This document shows positions 1 to 9,548 of a stretch of 64,000 nt of DNA, piece after piece. The stretch comes from Nocardia sp. NBC_00508. Its GTDB lineage: Bacteria; Actinomycetota; Actinomycetes; Mycobacteriales; Mycobacteriaceae. Location: positions 310,001 to 374,000 of the forward strand of contig NZ_CP107852.1 of the NCBI RefSeq assembly GCF_036346875.1, written 5' to 3'. Under the pieces are notes generated by a model, which saw only the letters and a program-made list of their open reading frames with translations, did not search any database and had not been told where the DNA came from. The translations under genes and the position numbers were made by a program. Numbering within the stretch: position 1 is the stretch's first letter; every line of letters begins with the position of its first letter.

Positions 1-179
1 CGAGCACGCTGTTCTCGCTCGAAGACCAGCCTAATCGCGAACGCCGATCCGGCTGGACCCACCTGTTCGGCCTGCTCGAGTTCGACATCTTCGGACGTCC
101 GGACAACGCCGTCCAAGCCCGTGCCGAGTACTTCGCCCACCACATGACCCGAATGGCGGATCTGGTGGGCCTGCCGTAG
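1..179 (+). CDS. TetR-family regulator, C-terminal end only
   Basis: Only the last 58 codons are present; the frame opens at base 3 and TAG is at 177-179. The visible stretch contains WTHLFGLLEFDIFGR, then EYFAHHM, and ends ADLVGLP. This resembles the ligand-binding C-terminal (WHG-type) domain of TetR/AcrR repressors, where a Trp is followed by a short hydrophobic helix and a Phe-Gly turn. The DNA-binding half lies outside the window, so target genes cannot be judged. It is followed 129 bases later by a sulfatase gene on the same strand. The family call rests on pattern recognition of a short fragment. Confidence 0.6.
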   Translation, partial: STLFSLEDQPNRERRSGWTHLFGLLEFDIFGRPDNAVQARAEYFAHHMTRMADLVGLP

Positions 180-308
180 CAGTCCTGCACGGCAGCGGCG
201 TGTCTCCGGCCGGTTGGCGCAACCCCCCGCCGCTCGACGCTACGGTGACAGCACCGAGATACGCCGCGTTCCATTCGACGACCGAATATCACTCATCGTG
301 GAGGAACA

Positions 309-1970
309 TTGCCGAGCTCGTTCACTCGAAGGGGATTTCTGACCAGCGCGGCCACCTCGGCAACGGCCGCGGCCGCCGTCTCGGCCGGGGCCGCCCCAGG
401 CAGAGCGCGAGCGGACATCGATCCGGACAAGCCGAACATCCTGGTGATCATCGTGGACGAGATGCGCACCCCCATGTGGTTTCCCGATCAGGGGATCTTG
501 GATGGCGTGCTGCCGAATACCGCCCGGATCCGCGAGGGCGGTGTGTCGTTCGAGAACCACTACACCGCGGCGAACGACTGCACACCGGCTCGCGGTTGCC
601 TGCTCACCGGCCTCTATTCGCAGCAGACCGGCGTGCTGGTCGTGTCGGGGTCGACGCTGACGCCGTTGTTCCCGACCTGGGGGTCGATACTGCGCGAGCA
701 CGGGTACGACACCACCTACTGGGGTAAATGGCATCTCGGTAGCTACCCGGATCGCACACCGGGCGCGCTCGAGGCGTACGGCTTTCACGGCGGCACCTAC
801 CCTTCGCCCAATGGCGCGCCGGGCCAAGGGCTGCAAGCCGATCCGAAGATCGTCGACCAATTCGTCGACTGGTTCGACAACGACTCCGGCAGCGCACCCT
901 GGTGCACCACCGTGTCGCTGGTCAACCCGCACGACATCCAGTGGTGGCCCCGCTGGACCCGCCGCGACCAATTCAACGCCGACATCCCGCGCTGGATGAA
1001 CGATCTTCCGCCCAATTTCGAATCGCTGGAGCAACTGTCGAAAAAGCCACGGCTGCAGATGACACTGGTCGAGGTCTCGGCCGTGGCATTCGGGCCTGCG
1101 CCCTACGGAACGCCGGAAGCCATGCATGCCTGGATCGACATGCGCAACCTCTATCTCTGGGCCCAGCAGCAGGTAGACATCCAGATCGGGCGCGTGCTCG
1201 ACACCCTGAACTCCCGCCCCGAGGTCGCGGCCAACACCGTCATCGTCTTCACCTCCGACCACGGCGATTACGCCGGTTCGCACGGCCTGCACGGTAAAGG
1301 CGGCGGCGCCTACGACGAGGCGATCCGCGTCCCGCTCTACGTCCACGATCCGCGCGGCTACCTCAGCCCGGCCGCAGGTACCAGCACCAGGAACCAGCTC
1401 ACCTCCAGCGTCGATTTCACGCCATTGCTGCTCACCATCGCCACCGGCGGAAACGGCTGGCGCGGCGATGGCCGCTACGAACACCTCAGCGGGCGACTCG
1501 ACATCGCCGCGCTCTGCCGTAACCCGAGCGCCGCAGGCCGTCCCTGGGTCGCGCACACCACCGACGAGGACTCGATCGAAGAGGCTGCGATCCTGTTCAA
1601 CCAGAACGCGCCGGGCCACGTGGCGATGGTGCGCACCGCCGACGCGAAATTCACTTCCTACTCCCATTGGGTGCGCGGCCAGATCCAGATCGACGCGGCG
1701 ACCGAGCAGGAATTCGAACTCTACGACTACAGCACCGACGGCGGCCGGCTCGAGCTCGACAACCAGGCCGCGACCGGAAACCCGCTGCGCGGGGAGATGG
1801 CATCACTGCTCGACGACGTCATCCGCAACGAGATCCAGCAGCCGCTGCCGCCGTATCTGCGGGCCGCTCAGGAGGAAGGTATCGGCGACTACATTTCAGC
1901 GCAGACGAACATCCTGCTCCAAGCCGAGCGGATCGGTAACGCGCTGCTGGATCTCGTGCCCCCGTCCTAG
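309..1970 (+). CDS. Tat-exported sulfatase-family hydrolase
   Basis: A 553-residue alkaline-phosphatase-superfamily sulfatase, expected to hydrolyse sulfate (or phosphate/phosphonate) esters outside the membrane. The N-terminus has a twin-arginine signal (TRRGFL at residues 6-11, then an Ala-rich hydrophobic run), so export in folded form is likely. Residues 43-51 give the metal-binding strand NILVIIVDE. C91-T-P-A-R95 is the sulfatase active-site motif in which Cys is converted to formylglycine. A later TSDHGD motif supplies further metal ligands. TTG at 309 is chosen because GGAGGAA lies just upstream and the Tat signal begins at once; the spacing is short. The natural substrate cannot be told from sequence. 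Confidence 0.88.
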   Translation: MPSSFTRRGFLTSAATSATAAAAVSAGAAPGRARADIDPDKPNILVIIVDEMRTPMWFPDQGILDGVLPNTARIREGGVSFENHYTAANDCTPARGCLLTGLYSQQTGVLVVSGSTLTPLFPTWGSILREHGYDTTYWGKWHLGSYPDRTPGALEAYGFHGGTYPSPNGAPGQGLQADPKIVDQFVDWFDNDSGSAPWCTTVSLVNPHDIQWWPRWTRRDQFNADIPRWMNDLPPNFESLEQLSKKPRLQMTLVEVSAVAFGPAPYGTPEAMHAWIDMRNLYLWAQQQVDIQIGRVLDTLNSRPEVAANTVIVFTSDHGDYAGSHGLHGKGGGAYDEAIRVPLYVHDPRGYLSPAAGTSTRNQLTSSVDFTPLLLTIATGGNGWRGDGRYEHLSGRLDIAALCRNPSAAGRPWVAHTTDEDSIEEAAILFNQNAPGHVAMVRTADAKFTSYSHWVRGQIQIDAATEQEFELYDYSTDGGRLELDNQAATGNPLRGEMASLLDDVIRNEIQQPLPPYLRAAQEEGIGDYISAQTNILLQAERIGNALLDLVPPS

Positions 1971-2013
1971 ACGGCATGAGCCGGGCACCGTCCGCCGGCA
2001 CCAATCGCTTCAG

Positions 2014-2280
2014 CTAAGCGTCTTCAAGGGCTTCGCCGATTTCGTGGGCGACGCGATTGTGCTGATTCTGTACCAGCCAGTGCCCGGCCCCCAGGGCCAC
2101 CGCGACGGGCCATTCGATGATCTCCGCCGCGGCCAGCGCGCCGAGTGCGCCGTAGTATGCCAACTGCTCGGGCCGAGGGATGCGGACCCGGCCGACCACC
2201 GGCAGGTCCACCGCGAAACCCTGCGCAGCCAGCACCCGATCGACCGCGTTCCGGTGGCTGGTAGGCGACTTTTCGGCCAT
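2014..2280 (-). CDS. Small conserved protein downstream of the CtpI-type ATPase
   Basis: A short protein (88 residues from ATG at 2280) with a hydrophobic centre (YYGALGALAAAEIIEWPVAVALGAGHWLVQ), probably one or two membrane segments, and an acidic C-terminus. GGGAGG lies six bases before the ATG at 2280. An alternative ATG at 2298 forms an ATGA overlap with the ATPase stop but has no visible ribosome site and would add six residues. Either way it is translationally linked to the ATPase and is probably an accessory or partner of it. I do not recognise a named domain. Confidence 0.7.
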   Translation of the reverse strand: MAEKSPTSHRNAVDRVLAAQGFAVDLPVVGRVRIPRPEQLAYYGALGALAAAEIIEWPVAVALGAGHWLVQNQHNRVAHEIGEALEDA

Positions 2281-2294
2281 TTGTTGCCTCCCGG

Positions 2295-5200
2295 TCATGG
2301 TGCATTCGCGAATTCGACGCCTGACTCCCCGACGGTGTCTGGCGTGATGAGAACTGATGTAGGCGTCAGCTCGGATCCGTTGACGGATGCGCTGACGCAG
2401 GTGCTGACCGTGCCGTTGCGCGAGTTGTACGCAGTGCTGTGGCGCTTGGGGGTCATCGAGATCGTCGGCTGAGCGTCCCGTTGCCGACCGCCCGCGGCGG
2501 ACAGACGCGGAGCGATCGCCGCGACGGCGGTCGCCACGGCGGCCGTCGACAACGCCTGACACCAGCCGACCGGACCCAGCGGCGTGCTGCCGAGCAGATG
2601 GCTGACTCCCGGCGTGCTGATCAGCGCGCCGAGCGCCAGCAATGAGCCGGCCGCGGTGGCGACAACCAGCGGGCTGCGCGAGTCGATGAGCGTCTGCCCC
2701 AACTGCGTCGCGACCAACGCCACCAGAGCCACCGTCGACGCGCGCCGCCGCCGGCCCGTCAACCTCGCCAACACCCACGCGGCCATCGCGGCGGAGGCGG
2801 TCGTCGCACCACGCACCGCTACGGTCCGCCACAACGCGGCCCGGTCGGGCCCCCGGCCGGTATAACGCAGCCCGGCACTGGGCGGGCTGACCGCAAGGGC
2901 CGCGGCGGGCAGCGCATCGGTGAGGATGTTGACCAGCAGCAATTGGCGGGTGTTCAGCGGTGCCCGGCCGGTGAGCGCGGTGCCGGCGATCGCAAAAGCC
3001 ACCTCGCCCGCGTTGCCGCCGAGCAGCACGGCCACGGCCGACTGCACCCGCCGCCACAGCTGCCTGCCTTCGTCGAGGGCGTCCAGCAGCGAACGGATCC
3101 GCCCGTCGAGCAGCATGACGTCGGCGGCGATGCGGGCCGGATCGCTGCCGCGCGCGGCCACGCCGATGCCGACGGTGGCGGTGCGGATGGCCGCCGCGTC
3201 GTTGGAGCCGTCGCCGACCATGGCGCACACGTGACCCAGCCGCTGGATTGTCTCGACGATCTGCACCTTGTGCTCGGGTGACATCCGGGCGAACACCCGC
3301 CGGCCCTGCACCGCCTGCTCCTGTTCGCGCCGGGACAGCGCCTCCCATTCGGGCCCACTGATCACCTGATCGTCGTCGACGGGCATGCCGACCGCGGCGG
3401 CGATCGCGGTGGCCGTCACGGGGTGGTCACCGGTGATCAGCCGCACCCCGATGCCGCGGTCGGCCAGCTCGGCCAGCACCTCGGTCGCGTCCGCGCGCGG
3501 CGTGTCCGAAAGTCCGAGCAACCCGGCGAACCGCAGTCCATCGCTGCACAATTCGGTGAAGGCATCGGCGTCGTCACATACCGATTGGACCTGCGACGCC
3601 GAGAGCTGCCGTGTGGCGACGGCAATCACCCGCAGCCCGTCGGCGGCCATCTTGCGCACCTGCCGCTGCACCGCCTCGTCGGCGTCCGCGCACGCCGCGA
3701 GCACCACCTCCGGCGCCCCCTTGATCGACAACTGTTCGCCGTGCACGGAAGCCGAGAACGGGCGGCCCGACCGGAACGGCAAATGCGCCGCCGCCGCGCC
3801 GCGGTCCAGGGCGCCCCCAGCCTCGGCGACCGCATGGTCGGTTGCGTGTTCATGCGGCCCACCGTTGGCGAGCGGTACGGCCCGGAGGGCGTGCAGGCGC
3901 ACATCGTCGTCGGACAACCCGCTCGCGGCGTGCACCGTGGTCACCTGCAGCCGGTTCTCGCTGAGCGTCCCGGTCTTGTCGAAGCACACCACGTCGACAC
4001 GGCCGAGCGCCTCGACCGATCGCGGACTACGCACCAGCGCGCCCGCGCGGGTCAGCCGCCGCGCCGACGCCTGCTGAGCCAGCGTCGCGACCAGCGGCAG
4101 CCCCTCCGGAACAGCGGCCACGCTGACGGCCACACCGCTGCTGACGGCCTGCCGCAGACCGGTGCGCCGCAGCAGCCCCAGCGCGGTGACCAATCCCCCG
4201 CCGGCGAGGCTGAACGGCCACGCCTTGCTCGTCAGCTCTTTGAGCTGGGTCTGTAGGCCGGCGGCCGAACCGTCGGTATGCGGGATTTCGGTGGCACGGC
4301 GCGCCTGGGTCTGCTCACCGACGCCGGTGACGATCGCGAGCGCGGTGCCCGCGACCACTGTCGTGGTGGCGAACAGCATGCAAGCCCGCTCGCCGAGGGG
4401 CGCGGCCGGAGTGGCGGCGACCTGCTTGGACACCGGCAGCGATTCCCCGGTCAAGGACGACTCGTCGGCTTCCACGTCGAGTGCGTGGGTGAGCCGCGCG
4501 TCGGCGGGCACCACTTCACCGGGCCGCACCTCGATAACGTCACCGGGGCGCAAGTCGGCGGCATCGACCATCTCGTAGCGGTCGGCGCCGATCAGCCTGC
4601 GGGCCGGTGGGTCCTGCGCGGCCAGTAGCCGCCGCAGCAGTCGCTCGGACCGGATCCGCTGGGTCGCCGCCAGGACCGCATTCCCGGCGAGCACCGACCC
4701 GACCATGATCGCGTCGACCGGCGAGCCCAGCACCGCGCTGGCCGCCGATCCCACCGCCAGCACCGGGATCAACGGGTCCGACAGCTCGTCGCGCATCGCG
4801 CCGGCGAAATCCGACACCGCCCGGCGCACCGGATCGATGACCGAGCGCGCGGGGCGGGCGGCGGATACCAGCCGCGAGCGCTTGCCCGCGTGTGCAGGCT
4901 GCAGCATCCGACACACCTGTTCGACGGACATGGCGTGCCACTCGTGCACGCTCGCGGCGCGCGGCGGCGGCACCCTGAGCGCTCCGCCGGCGAGCCGATA
5001 TCCCGTCCATGCGCCGGCGGCGGCACCGGCGGTGACCGGAGCCAAGCCGCGGTCCCGCACCCCGGGAATCATCAGCAGCGCACCCAAAAGGGAAGCACCG
5101 GTGGCGATTTCGACGCCGCGTTCACTGGCTCGACGGGCCGCGGGCAGCGCGTGCACGATCCGCCACACGCTGTCCAGGTCGTCGACGAGCACGTCGGCGT

Positions 5201-6761
5201 GCCACGGCGGCGGCCCGCCCGCGGCGACACCGATCGCGACGTCGGCGTCGGCGAGTGCCTGTGCCGCGGTACTCGACACCACCGCGACCGTGCGGCCTTC
5301 CCGCTGCAACCGATGCACCGTACCGGCGAGCGCTTCGTCGAGGGACCCGTTCACCGGATCGAGGTCGTCGAACGACGAGCGCAGGTCGCCGAGCGTATCG
5401 ACGTCGACCGACACCACCTCGGCGCCGCTGCGGCGCACTTCGCCGAGCACCGCCGATGCCAGTGGATGATGCGCGTACCGCACCAGCACCGCGCTGCCGC
5501 TGCCATTGCCGGACACCGACCGTGCCACCCGCTGCCACCCAGGGTGCAATGCGCCGCAGTCCAATTGGTCCTGTGCCCACTGCCATACCGTCGCCCGCTC
5601 GTGCTCGGGCACGTCGCGGATGCGTGCGACCCGCAGTTCGTCGCAGCACAACGCCCGAGGGTCGAGTACCACGGCATCGACCCGGTCGAGGCACCGGAAC
5701 ACCAGGGGCCGCAAGGGCAGCACGCCGTGCCGTTCGGCCAGACCGCGGGCGAGTGTCGCGGCGAACGACTCCCGGCTGGTGCGGGCCGCTTTGGGCGCGG
5801 CGACCATGACGGCGGTGGCGGCGGCGTCGAGGTCGGCGGTGAGAATGCCGACCGCCGGTGCGGCGGCCGCCTGCGCCAGTCCGCTGCGGTCCCCATGACG
5901 CTCAACCGGTCCCGGCGGCCGCGGCCTCGGTCGCTCACCGGGCCGGACACCGTCGGTACACGTCGCGTGTGCCGCGAGCCCGGGCTCGCGGCGTTGCCAG
6001 ATGGTGGCCGCGGCACGGGTCTCGGCGGCCTTCGCGAGGTGGATGAACAAGTCGACGCCCAATGACGCCGGTAGTTGGGTGACGGTGTACGCGGCGGCCG
6101 TGGCGAGCGCGATCGCGGTATCGGCAGCGTCGGCGCCGAGGCGCTGTTCGACGGCGCGACGCAGCCGCGGCTGGTAATCGATGAGCGCGACAACAGCATT
6201 GACGCCTGCGGGCAGCCGCCGCAACCCGACCACCCGGCCGGCCAGCGCGACCCCCAGGCCGACGGTATTCATCGCCGCCGAGACCATGCTGCCGGCCAGC
6301 ACGATGCCGTCGGCGGGGAGGTCGACCGGCGGGTGACCGGAATCGGGGTGCCGATCTTCGGCCGCGGCCACCACATCGCACAACTCGTCGACGGTTGTCG
6401 TTTCGTCCATCTCGACGATGACACGCGACAGCGGGTAGTTGAGGGCGGCCGAAACTACACCACGATGCGCGCGCAGAGCGGCGAGTATCGCGGCGCCCAC
6501 ATCGTCGTGCTCGGAGAGGCCGCGGACTTCGATCCAGCAGCGGTCGTCGCCGCGCCAACGGCGCCGGGCCCGCTTACCGCCGAGCAGTTCCGACGCGGCC
6601 TCGGTGATCGCCTCGACCACGCGGCCGGCGGGCAGTGCGCGCACCGGCAAGGTCGCGAGATCCATGCCCGCGGCGGTGACGACCGCAGCGGACCGCACAC
6701 CCGCGTCGAGGGCGCGCAGGGGCAGTGACGCGGAGGTCCGTACCAGCCGGCTCAGGTCCAC
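2295..6761 (-). CDS. ctpI: CtpI-type cation-transporting P-type ATPase
   Basis: A very large (1488-residue) P-type ATPase. Seen motifs: T771-G-E-S of the actuator domain, the PEGLPL metal-site helix, the phosphorylated Asp in D928-K-T-G-T, and GDGSNDAA around residue 1184. The first 600-700 residues are an extended region before the usual core. A ferredoxin-like stretch near residues 68-130 resembles a heavy-metal-associated fold without its CxxC. Length and layout match the mycobacterial CtpI group (long N-terminal extension, unknown ion). PEGL rather than CPC or CPH in the transport helix argues against a classic copper or zinc P1B pump. GTG at 6761 starts nine bases after the upstream small gene, so the genes form an operon. 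Confidence 0.9.
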   Translation of the reverse strand: MDLSRLVRTSASLPLRALDAGVRSAAVVTAAGMDLATLPVRALPAGRVVEAITEAASELLGGKRARRRWRGDDRCWIEVRGLSEHDDVGAAILAALRAHRGVVSAALNYPLSRVIVEMDETTTVDELCDVVAAAEDRHPDSGHPPVDLPADGIVLAGSMVSAAMNTVGLGVALAGRVVGLRRLPAGVNAVVALIDYQPRLRRAVEQRLGADAADTAIALATAAAYTVTQLPASLGVDLFIHLAKAAETRAAATIWQRREPGLAAHATCTDGVRPGERPRPRPPGPVERHGDRSGLAQAAAAPAVGILTADLDAAATAVMVAAPKAARTSRESFAATLARGLAERHGVLPLRPLVFRCLDRVDAVVLDPRALCCDELRVARIRDVPEHERATVWQWAQDQLDCGALHPGWQRVARSVSGNGSGSAVLVRYAHHPLASAVLGEVRRSGAEVVSVDVDTLGDLRSSFDDLDPVNGSLDEALAGTVHRLQREGRTVAVVSSTAAQALADADVAIGVAAGGPPPWHADVLVDDLDSVWRIVHALPAARRASERGVEIATGASLLGALLMIPGVRDRGLAPVTAGAAAGAWTGYRLAGGALRVPPPRAASVHEWHAMSVEQVCRMLQPAHAGKRSRLVSAARPARSVIDPVRRAVSDFAGAMRDELSDPLIPVLAVGSAASAVLGSPVDAIMVGSVLAGNAVLAATQRIRSERLLRRLLAAQDPPARRLIGADRYEMVDAADLRPGDVIEVRPGEVVPADARLTHALDVEADESSLTGESLPVSKQVAATPAAPLGERACMLFATTTVVAGTALAIVTGVGEQTQARRATEIPHTDGSAAGLQTQLKELTSKAWPFSLAGGGLVTALGLLRRTGLRQAVSSGVAVSVAAVPEGLPLVATLAQQASARRLTRAGALVRSPRSVEALGRVDVVCFDKTGTLSENRLQVTTVHAASGLSDDDVRLHALRAVPLANGGPHEHATDHAVAEAGGALDRGAAAAHLPFRSGRPFSASVHGEQLSIKGAPEVVLAACADADEAVQRQVRKMAADGLRVIAVATRQLSASQVQSVCDDADAFTELCSDGLRFAGLLGLSDTPRADATEVLAELADRGIGVRLITGDHPVTATAIAAAVGMPVDDDQVISGPEWEALSRREQEQAVQGRRVFARMSPEHKVQIVETIQRLGHVCAMVGDGSNDAAAIRTATVGIGVAARGSDPARIAADVMLLDGRIRSLLDALDEGRQLWRRVQSAVAVLLGGNAGEVAFAIAGTALTGRAPLNTRQLLLVNILTDALPAAALAVSPPSAGLRYTGRGPDRAALWRTVAVRGATTASAAMAAWVLARLTGRRRRASTVALVALVATQLGQTLIDSRSPLVVATAAGSLLALGALISTPGVSHLLGSTPLGPVGWCQALSTAAVATAVAAIAPRLSAAGGRQRDAQPTISMTPKRHSTAYNSRNGTVSTCVSASVNGSELTPTSVLITPDTVGESGVEFANAP

Positions 6762-6770
6762 CGTCGACGG

Positions 6771-7190
6771 CTAACCCATGCTCGGCGACCGCCGCGACGA
6801 CGCCGCGCTCTTGCGTGCGGGGGTCACCGCTTCGTCGCCTCGGCGGGGCGTACGGTCACTTTCCGAGTCCGGCTCGAGGTCTCCGGAAGCGTCGGGCGCC
6901 GGGTGCTTGCTCGACCGCTGACCGAGCTGCCGGACCACCAAGGCGGTGCCTCCGACACCAAGCAGCACGGGCCAGTCCACCAAACCCGCGGCGCCGATCG
7001 CCGCCAATGTCAGCGCGGCCGCCGGTGTCGAGTGGCTGCCTCTGCTCAGCCCGCTCTTCACGCCGGTGGCGGCACCTTGAATGCCGCCGATCACGCCGTT
7101 GACGGCGGCGCCGCCCACGGCCCCGGCCGCGGCCGCCGTCGCGTCGGCCGTCCGGGTGATCACAGCCACCGCGCCTTCGGAAATATTCAT
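6771..7190 (-). CDS. Glycine/alanine-rich small membrane protein, first gene of the ctpI operon
   Basis: A 139-residue protein. The first half is rich in Gly and Ala with small-residue repeats (AAAAGAVGGAAVNGVIGGI), followed by a hydrophobic stretch (AALTLAAIGAAGLVDWPVLLGVGGTALVV). The C-terminal third is charged and low-complexity (Asp, Glu, Arg, Ser, Pro). GGAG lies five bases before ATG at 7190; a GTG six bases upstream overlaps that ribosome site and is less likely. It immediately precedes the P-type ATPase on the same strand. A membrane-organising or accessory role for the pump is an inference from position only. Confidence 0.7.
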   Translation of the reverse strand: MNISEGAVAVITRTADATAAAAGAVGGAAVNGVIGGIQGAATGVKSGLSRGSHSTPAAALTLAAIGAAGLVDWPVLLGVGGTALVVRQLGQRSSKHPAPDASGDLEPDSESDRTPRRGDEAVTPARKSAASSRRSPSMG

Positions 7191-7809
7191 ATTCACTCCG
7201 TCGCGTTCACCGTTCAGACACTAACGAGCAAACCGGAGTTTACCCCGAAGACAAGGTTGTGTCCCTGAAGCGCCGAGAAGTGCCCGCCAGCCTGCACAAC
7301 CTCCTCGCCAGCGCCGCTACGTGGGACGAACCACCGAGAACCTGATACGTCGCGTCATGATCACGACCGCGAACTGCCGCTCCACGGAGTAGTTCTCGAT
7401 CCGCTGCCCGACGATGATGATCCGGTTGGCCAATTTCTGGCAATCACCCAGGCACGAGCGCCGGATGGTCGCGGGACCTGGTCGACGGCGACCGAACAGA
7501 TCCATGCGCGTCGATGTGTCATCTCGGTGCCTACGCCTTACATCAGGTGACCGGATCTCCGCAGCGAGAGGGCGAGCGCTTCGGTGACGCGTATAGGTAG
7601 GCAGCGCAGCCGACTCCGGGTGTTGGTGCCGCGCAGCACTTCCCTTGGGATACCGGTCGCCGCAGAGCCACGTGCGCCGAGTGGCCAGGCCGAGCATGCG
7701 CTGTGCCCGGAAGCCATCCCCTTGTGGCACAGGCGCTCAGCATGGTGCTGGCAGTACCAGTGTTACTGGGCTCCTGTTACCGGTGCCCGGCACACCGCAA
7801 GCTCGGAGC
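7191..7809. other. Intergenic stretch between the ctpI operon and the exporter gene
   Basis: About 620 bases with no well-supported gene apart from one doubtful short leftward frame at 7317-7505, listed separately. The stretch must hold the leftward promoter of the ATPase operon and the rightward promoter of the MFS exporter. I see no convincing tRNA or terminator. Confidence 0.5.
7317..7505 (-). CDS. Possible small hypothetical protein (62 aa)
   Basis: A 62-codon frame whose central part, CQKLANRIIIVGQRIENYS followed by VERQFAVVIMTRRIRF, uses almost only G/C-ending codons as the surrounding real genes do. The ribosome site before ATG at 7505 is weak. The frame stays open upstream as far as 7730, but that extension is Arg/His-rich and looks non-coding. 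It could be a genuine small protein or the tail of a decayed gene. No family recognised. Confidence 0.3.
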   Translation of the reverse strand: MDLFGRRRPGPATIRRSCLGDCQKLANRIIIVGQRIENYSVERQFAVVIMTRRIRFSVVRPT

Positions 7810-9246
7810 ATGACACAGACCATCTCGCCGGGTGCGGCGGCGACGCGCGCCGCCGCACCGCCCGCCGCGCTGGGAGCGCGGCGTCCGCTGGCCATCCTCA
7901 CGGTCATCCTCACCGGCCAGTTCATGGCGGTGCTCGACGCTTCCATCGTCAACGTGGCGATTCCCTCGATTCGCGGCTCGTTGCACACCAGCGGCTCGGC
8001 TCTGCAGCTGATCGTCGCCGGTTACGTCATCGCCTATGCCGTCCTGTTGGTCACCGGCGCGCGGCTCGGCGACCGGTTCACCCAGCGCCGCACGTTCATC
8101 GCGGGACTGGCGGCGTTCACGCTGGCCTCACTGGCCTGCGGGCTGGCGTGGAACGAGTCGTCGTTGATCGTCTTCCGGTTCGCCCAGGGCGTCGGCGCGG
8201 CGGCGATGGTGCCGCAGATCATGACGCTCATCCAGCGCGTCTTCACCGGCGACGCCAGGGCGAGGGCGCTCAGTGTCTACTCGGCGATCATTTCCGGCGG
8301 CATGGTCGCAGGGCAGGTGCTCGGCGGGCTCATCGTCAACGCCGACCTGTTCGGCAGCGGCTGGCGCGGTGTGTTCCTCGTGAACGTGCCGATCGGCGTC
8401 GTGCTGCTCGCGGTGGCGCCGCGTGTCCTGCCGTCGGCGACCCCGCGCATCGAGCGCAAGCTCGACCTACCCGGGTTGGCGACGCTCACCGTTTCGGTGC
8501 TGCTGCTGGTGCTTCCTCTGGTGCTCGGCCGGGAGCTGGATTGGCCGCTGTGGTCGTGGATTTCGCTGGGCGCCGGCGTTATCGACCTCGCACTGTTCGT
8601 GACCATCGAGCGGTTGGTCGCGGCGCGCGGCGGCGAACCACTGTTCGCCCGGCCGGTCCTCACGGCACCGGGACTGGCGCTCACGGCGGTCGCGTTGTTC
8701 GTGATCATGGCCACCTTCGGCGGCTGGATGTTCGTCATGGCGATCCACCTGCAGAGCACTCTCGGCTACAGCGCGCTGCATGCGGGCCTGCTGTTCGTCC
8801 CGCTCGGCGCCACCTTCGCGGCGGCCAGCCTGAACTGGGAGCGGATCCCGAATCGGTTCCATGCCGACATGATTCCGCTCGGTCTGGTGCTCGGGGCGGC
8901 AAGCATGGTCGCGCTCGGCGCGCTGCTGAACGACGGCGCCGATGTCGGCATGCTCGCGCTGGTGCTGCTCGGCCTGTGCGGCGCAGGCAACGGTCTGGCG
9001 TTCAGTCCGCTCATGACCCGCACGCTGGCCAAGGTCCCGATGACCCTGGCGGCCGATGCGAGCGGCATCCTGGTGACCACCGTGCAGCTCGGCATCGTGG
9101 TCGGCATCGCCACCTTCGGGTCGCTGTTCCTCGGCCTCGCGGGCAGCACGGTGTCGAGCGCGGCGCACGCGTTGGGCGTCACGGCGATCGCCGAAGGCGT
9201 CACGGTCCTGCTCGCCGCGGCATTCGCGGCCCGCGCGGCGCGGTAA
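7810..9246 (+). CDS. DHA2-family MFS multidrug exporter
   Basis: A 478-residue major-facilitator protein with about 14 hydrophobic segments, typical of the 14-helix drug:H+ antiporter group (EmrB/QacA type). The first helix has LTGQFMAVLDASIVNVAIPSI, the DHA2 signature around an Asp in helix 1. GARLGDRFTQRR is the cytoplasmic helix 2-3 loop motif A. ATG at 7810 is preferred because the exporter consensus begins about 20 residues later; the frame stays open upstream to 7645. CGGAG sits very close to this ATG. A strong hairpin follows the stop. Substrate unknown. Confidence 0.85.
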   Translation: MTQTISPGAAATRAAAPPAALGARRPLAILTVILTGQFMAVLDASIVNVAIPSIRGSLHTSGSALQLIVAGYVIAYAVLLVTGARLGDRFTQRRTFIAGLAAFTLASLACGLAWNESSLIVFRFAQGVGAAAMVPQIMTLIQRVFTGDARARALSVYSAIISGGMVAGQVLGGLIVNADLFGSGWRGVFLVNVPIGVVLLAVAPRVLPSATPRIERKLDLPGLATLTVSVLLLVLPLVLGRELDWPLWSWISLGAGVIDLALFVTIERLVAARGGEPLFARPVLTAPGLALTAVALFVIMATFGGWMFVMAIHLQSTLGYSALHAGLLFVPLGATFAAASLNWERIPNRFHADMIPLGLVLGAASMVALGALLNDGADVGMLALVLLGLCGAGNGLAFSPLMTRTLAKVPMTLAADASGILVTTVQLGIVVGIATFGSLFLGLAGSTVSSAAHALGVTAIAEGVTVLLAAAFAARAAR

Positions 9247-9254
9247 CCGCACAT

Positions 9255-9294
9255 CGGCGTGTGCCGGAGTCGTGCACGGCTCCGGCACACGCCG
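9255..9294. terminator. Hairpin between convergent exporter and TetR genes
   Basis: Perfect 15-bp inverted repeat, arms 9255-9269 and 9280-9294 (CGGCGTGTGCCGGAG and its complement) around a 10-base loop. It begins nine bases after the exporter stop and is followed by a short pyrimidine run. It lies between two converging genes, so it may stop transcription from both sides. Confidence 0.75.
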
Positions 9295-9548
9295 CTTTCC
9301 GACACCTTCGAATCATCGCGACGCAAATTATCGCGCCCGACTACCGCCGCCCGCCATACTCGGAACGGGTGCGCGCGGCGGCCCGGGTCACCCCGGCTCG
9401 GGCCGCCGCAATCGGCGCACTTGTCGATCGCGTTCCAAAGAATGTGCCGGAAAGGCGTTTTCGCGCGCGGCATAGAACTCGACGGCGAGCGTCGTGACGA
9501 CGGCTCCAGCTCGACGCGGCACTTCCTCCGCACCGCACATCGAGCGGA

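Noticed and set aside
240..1667. 475-codon leftward open frame
   Set aside because: Lies antisense inside the sulfatase gene; Arg/Val/Gly-rich with no domain, while the forward frame has the full sulfatase signature.
2299..3348. Leftward frame extending upstream of the small gene at 2014
   Set aside because: Low-complexity Gly/Arg sequence in another frame of the P-type ATPase; only the last 88-94 codons after 2298 look like a real protein.
7584..9497. 637-codon rightward frame
   Set aside because: Out-of-frame shadow of the MFS exporter; Arg/His-rich and without hydrophobic segments.
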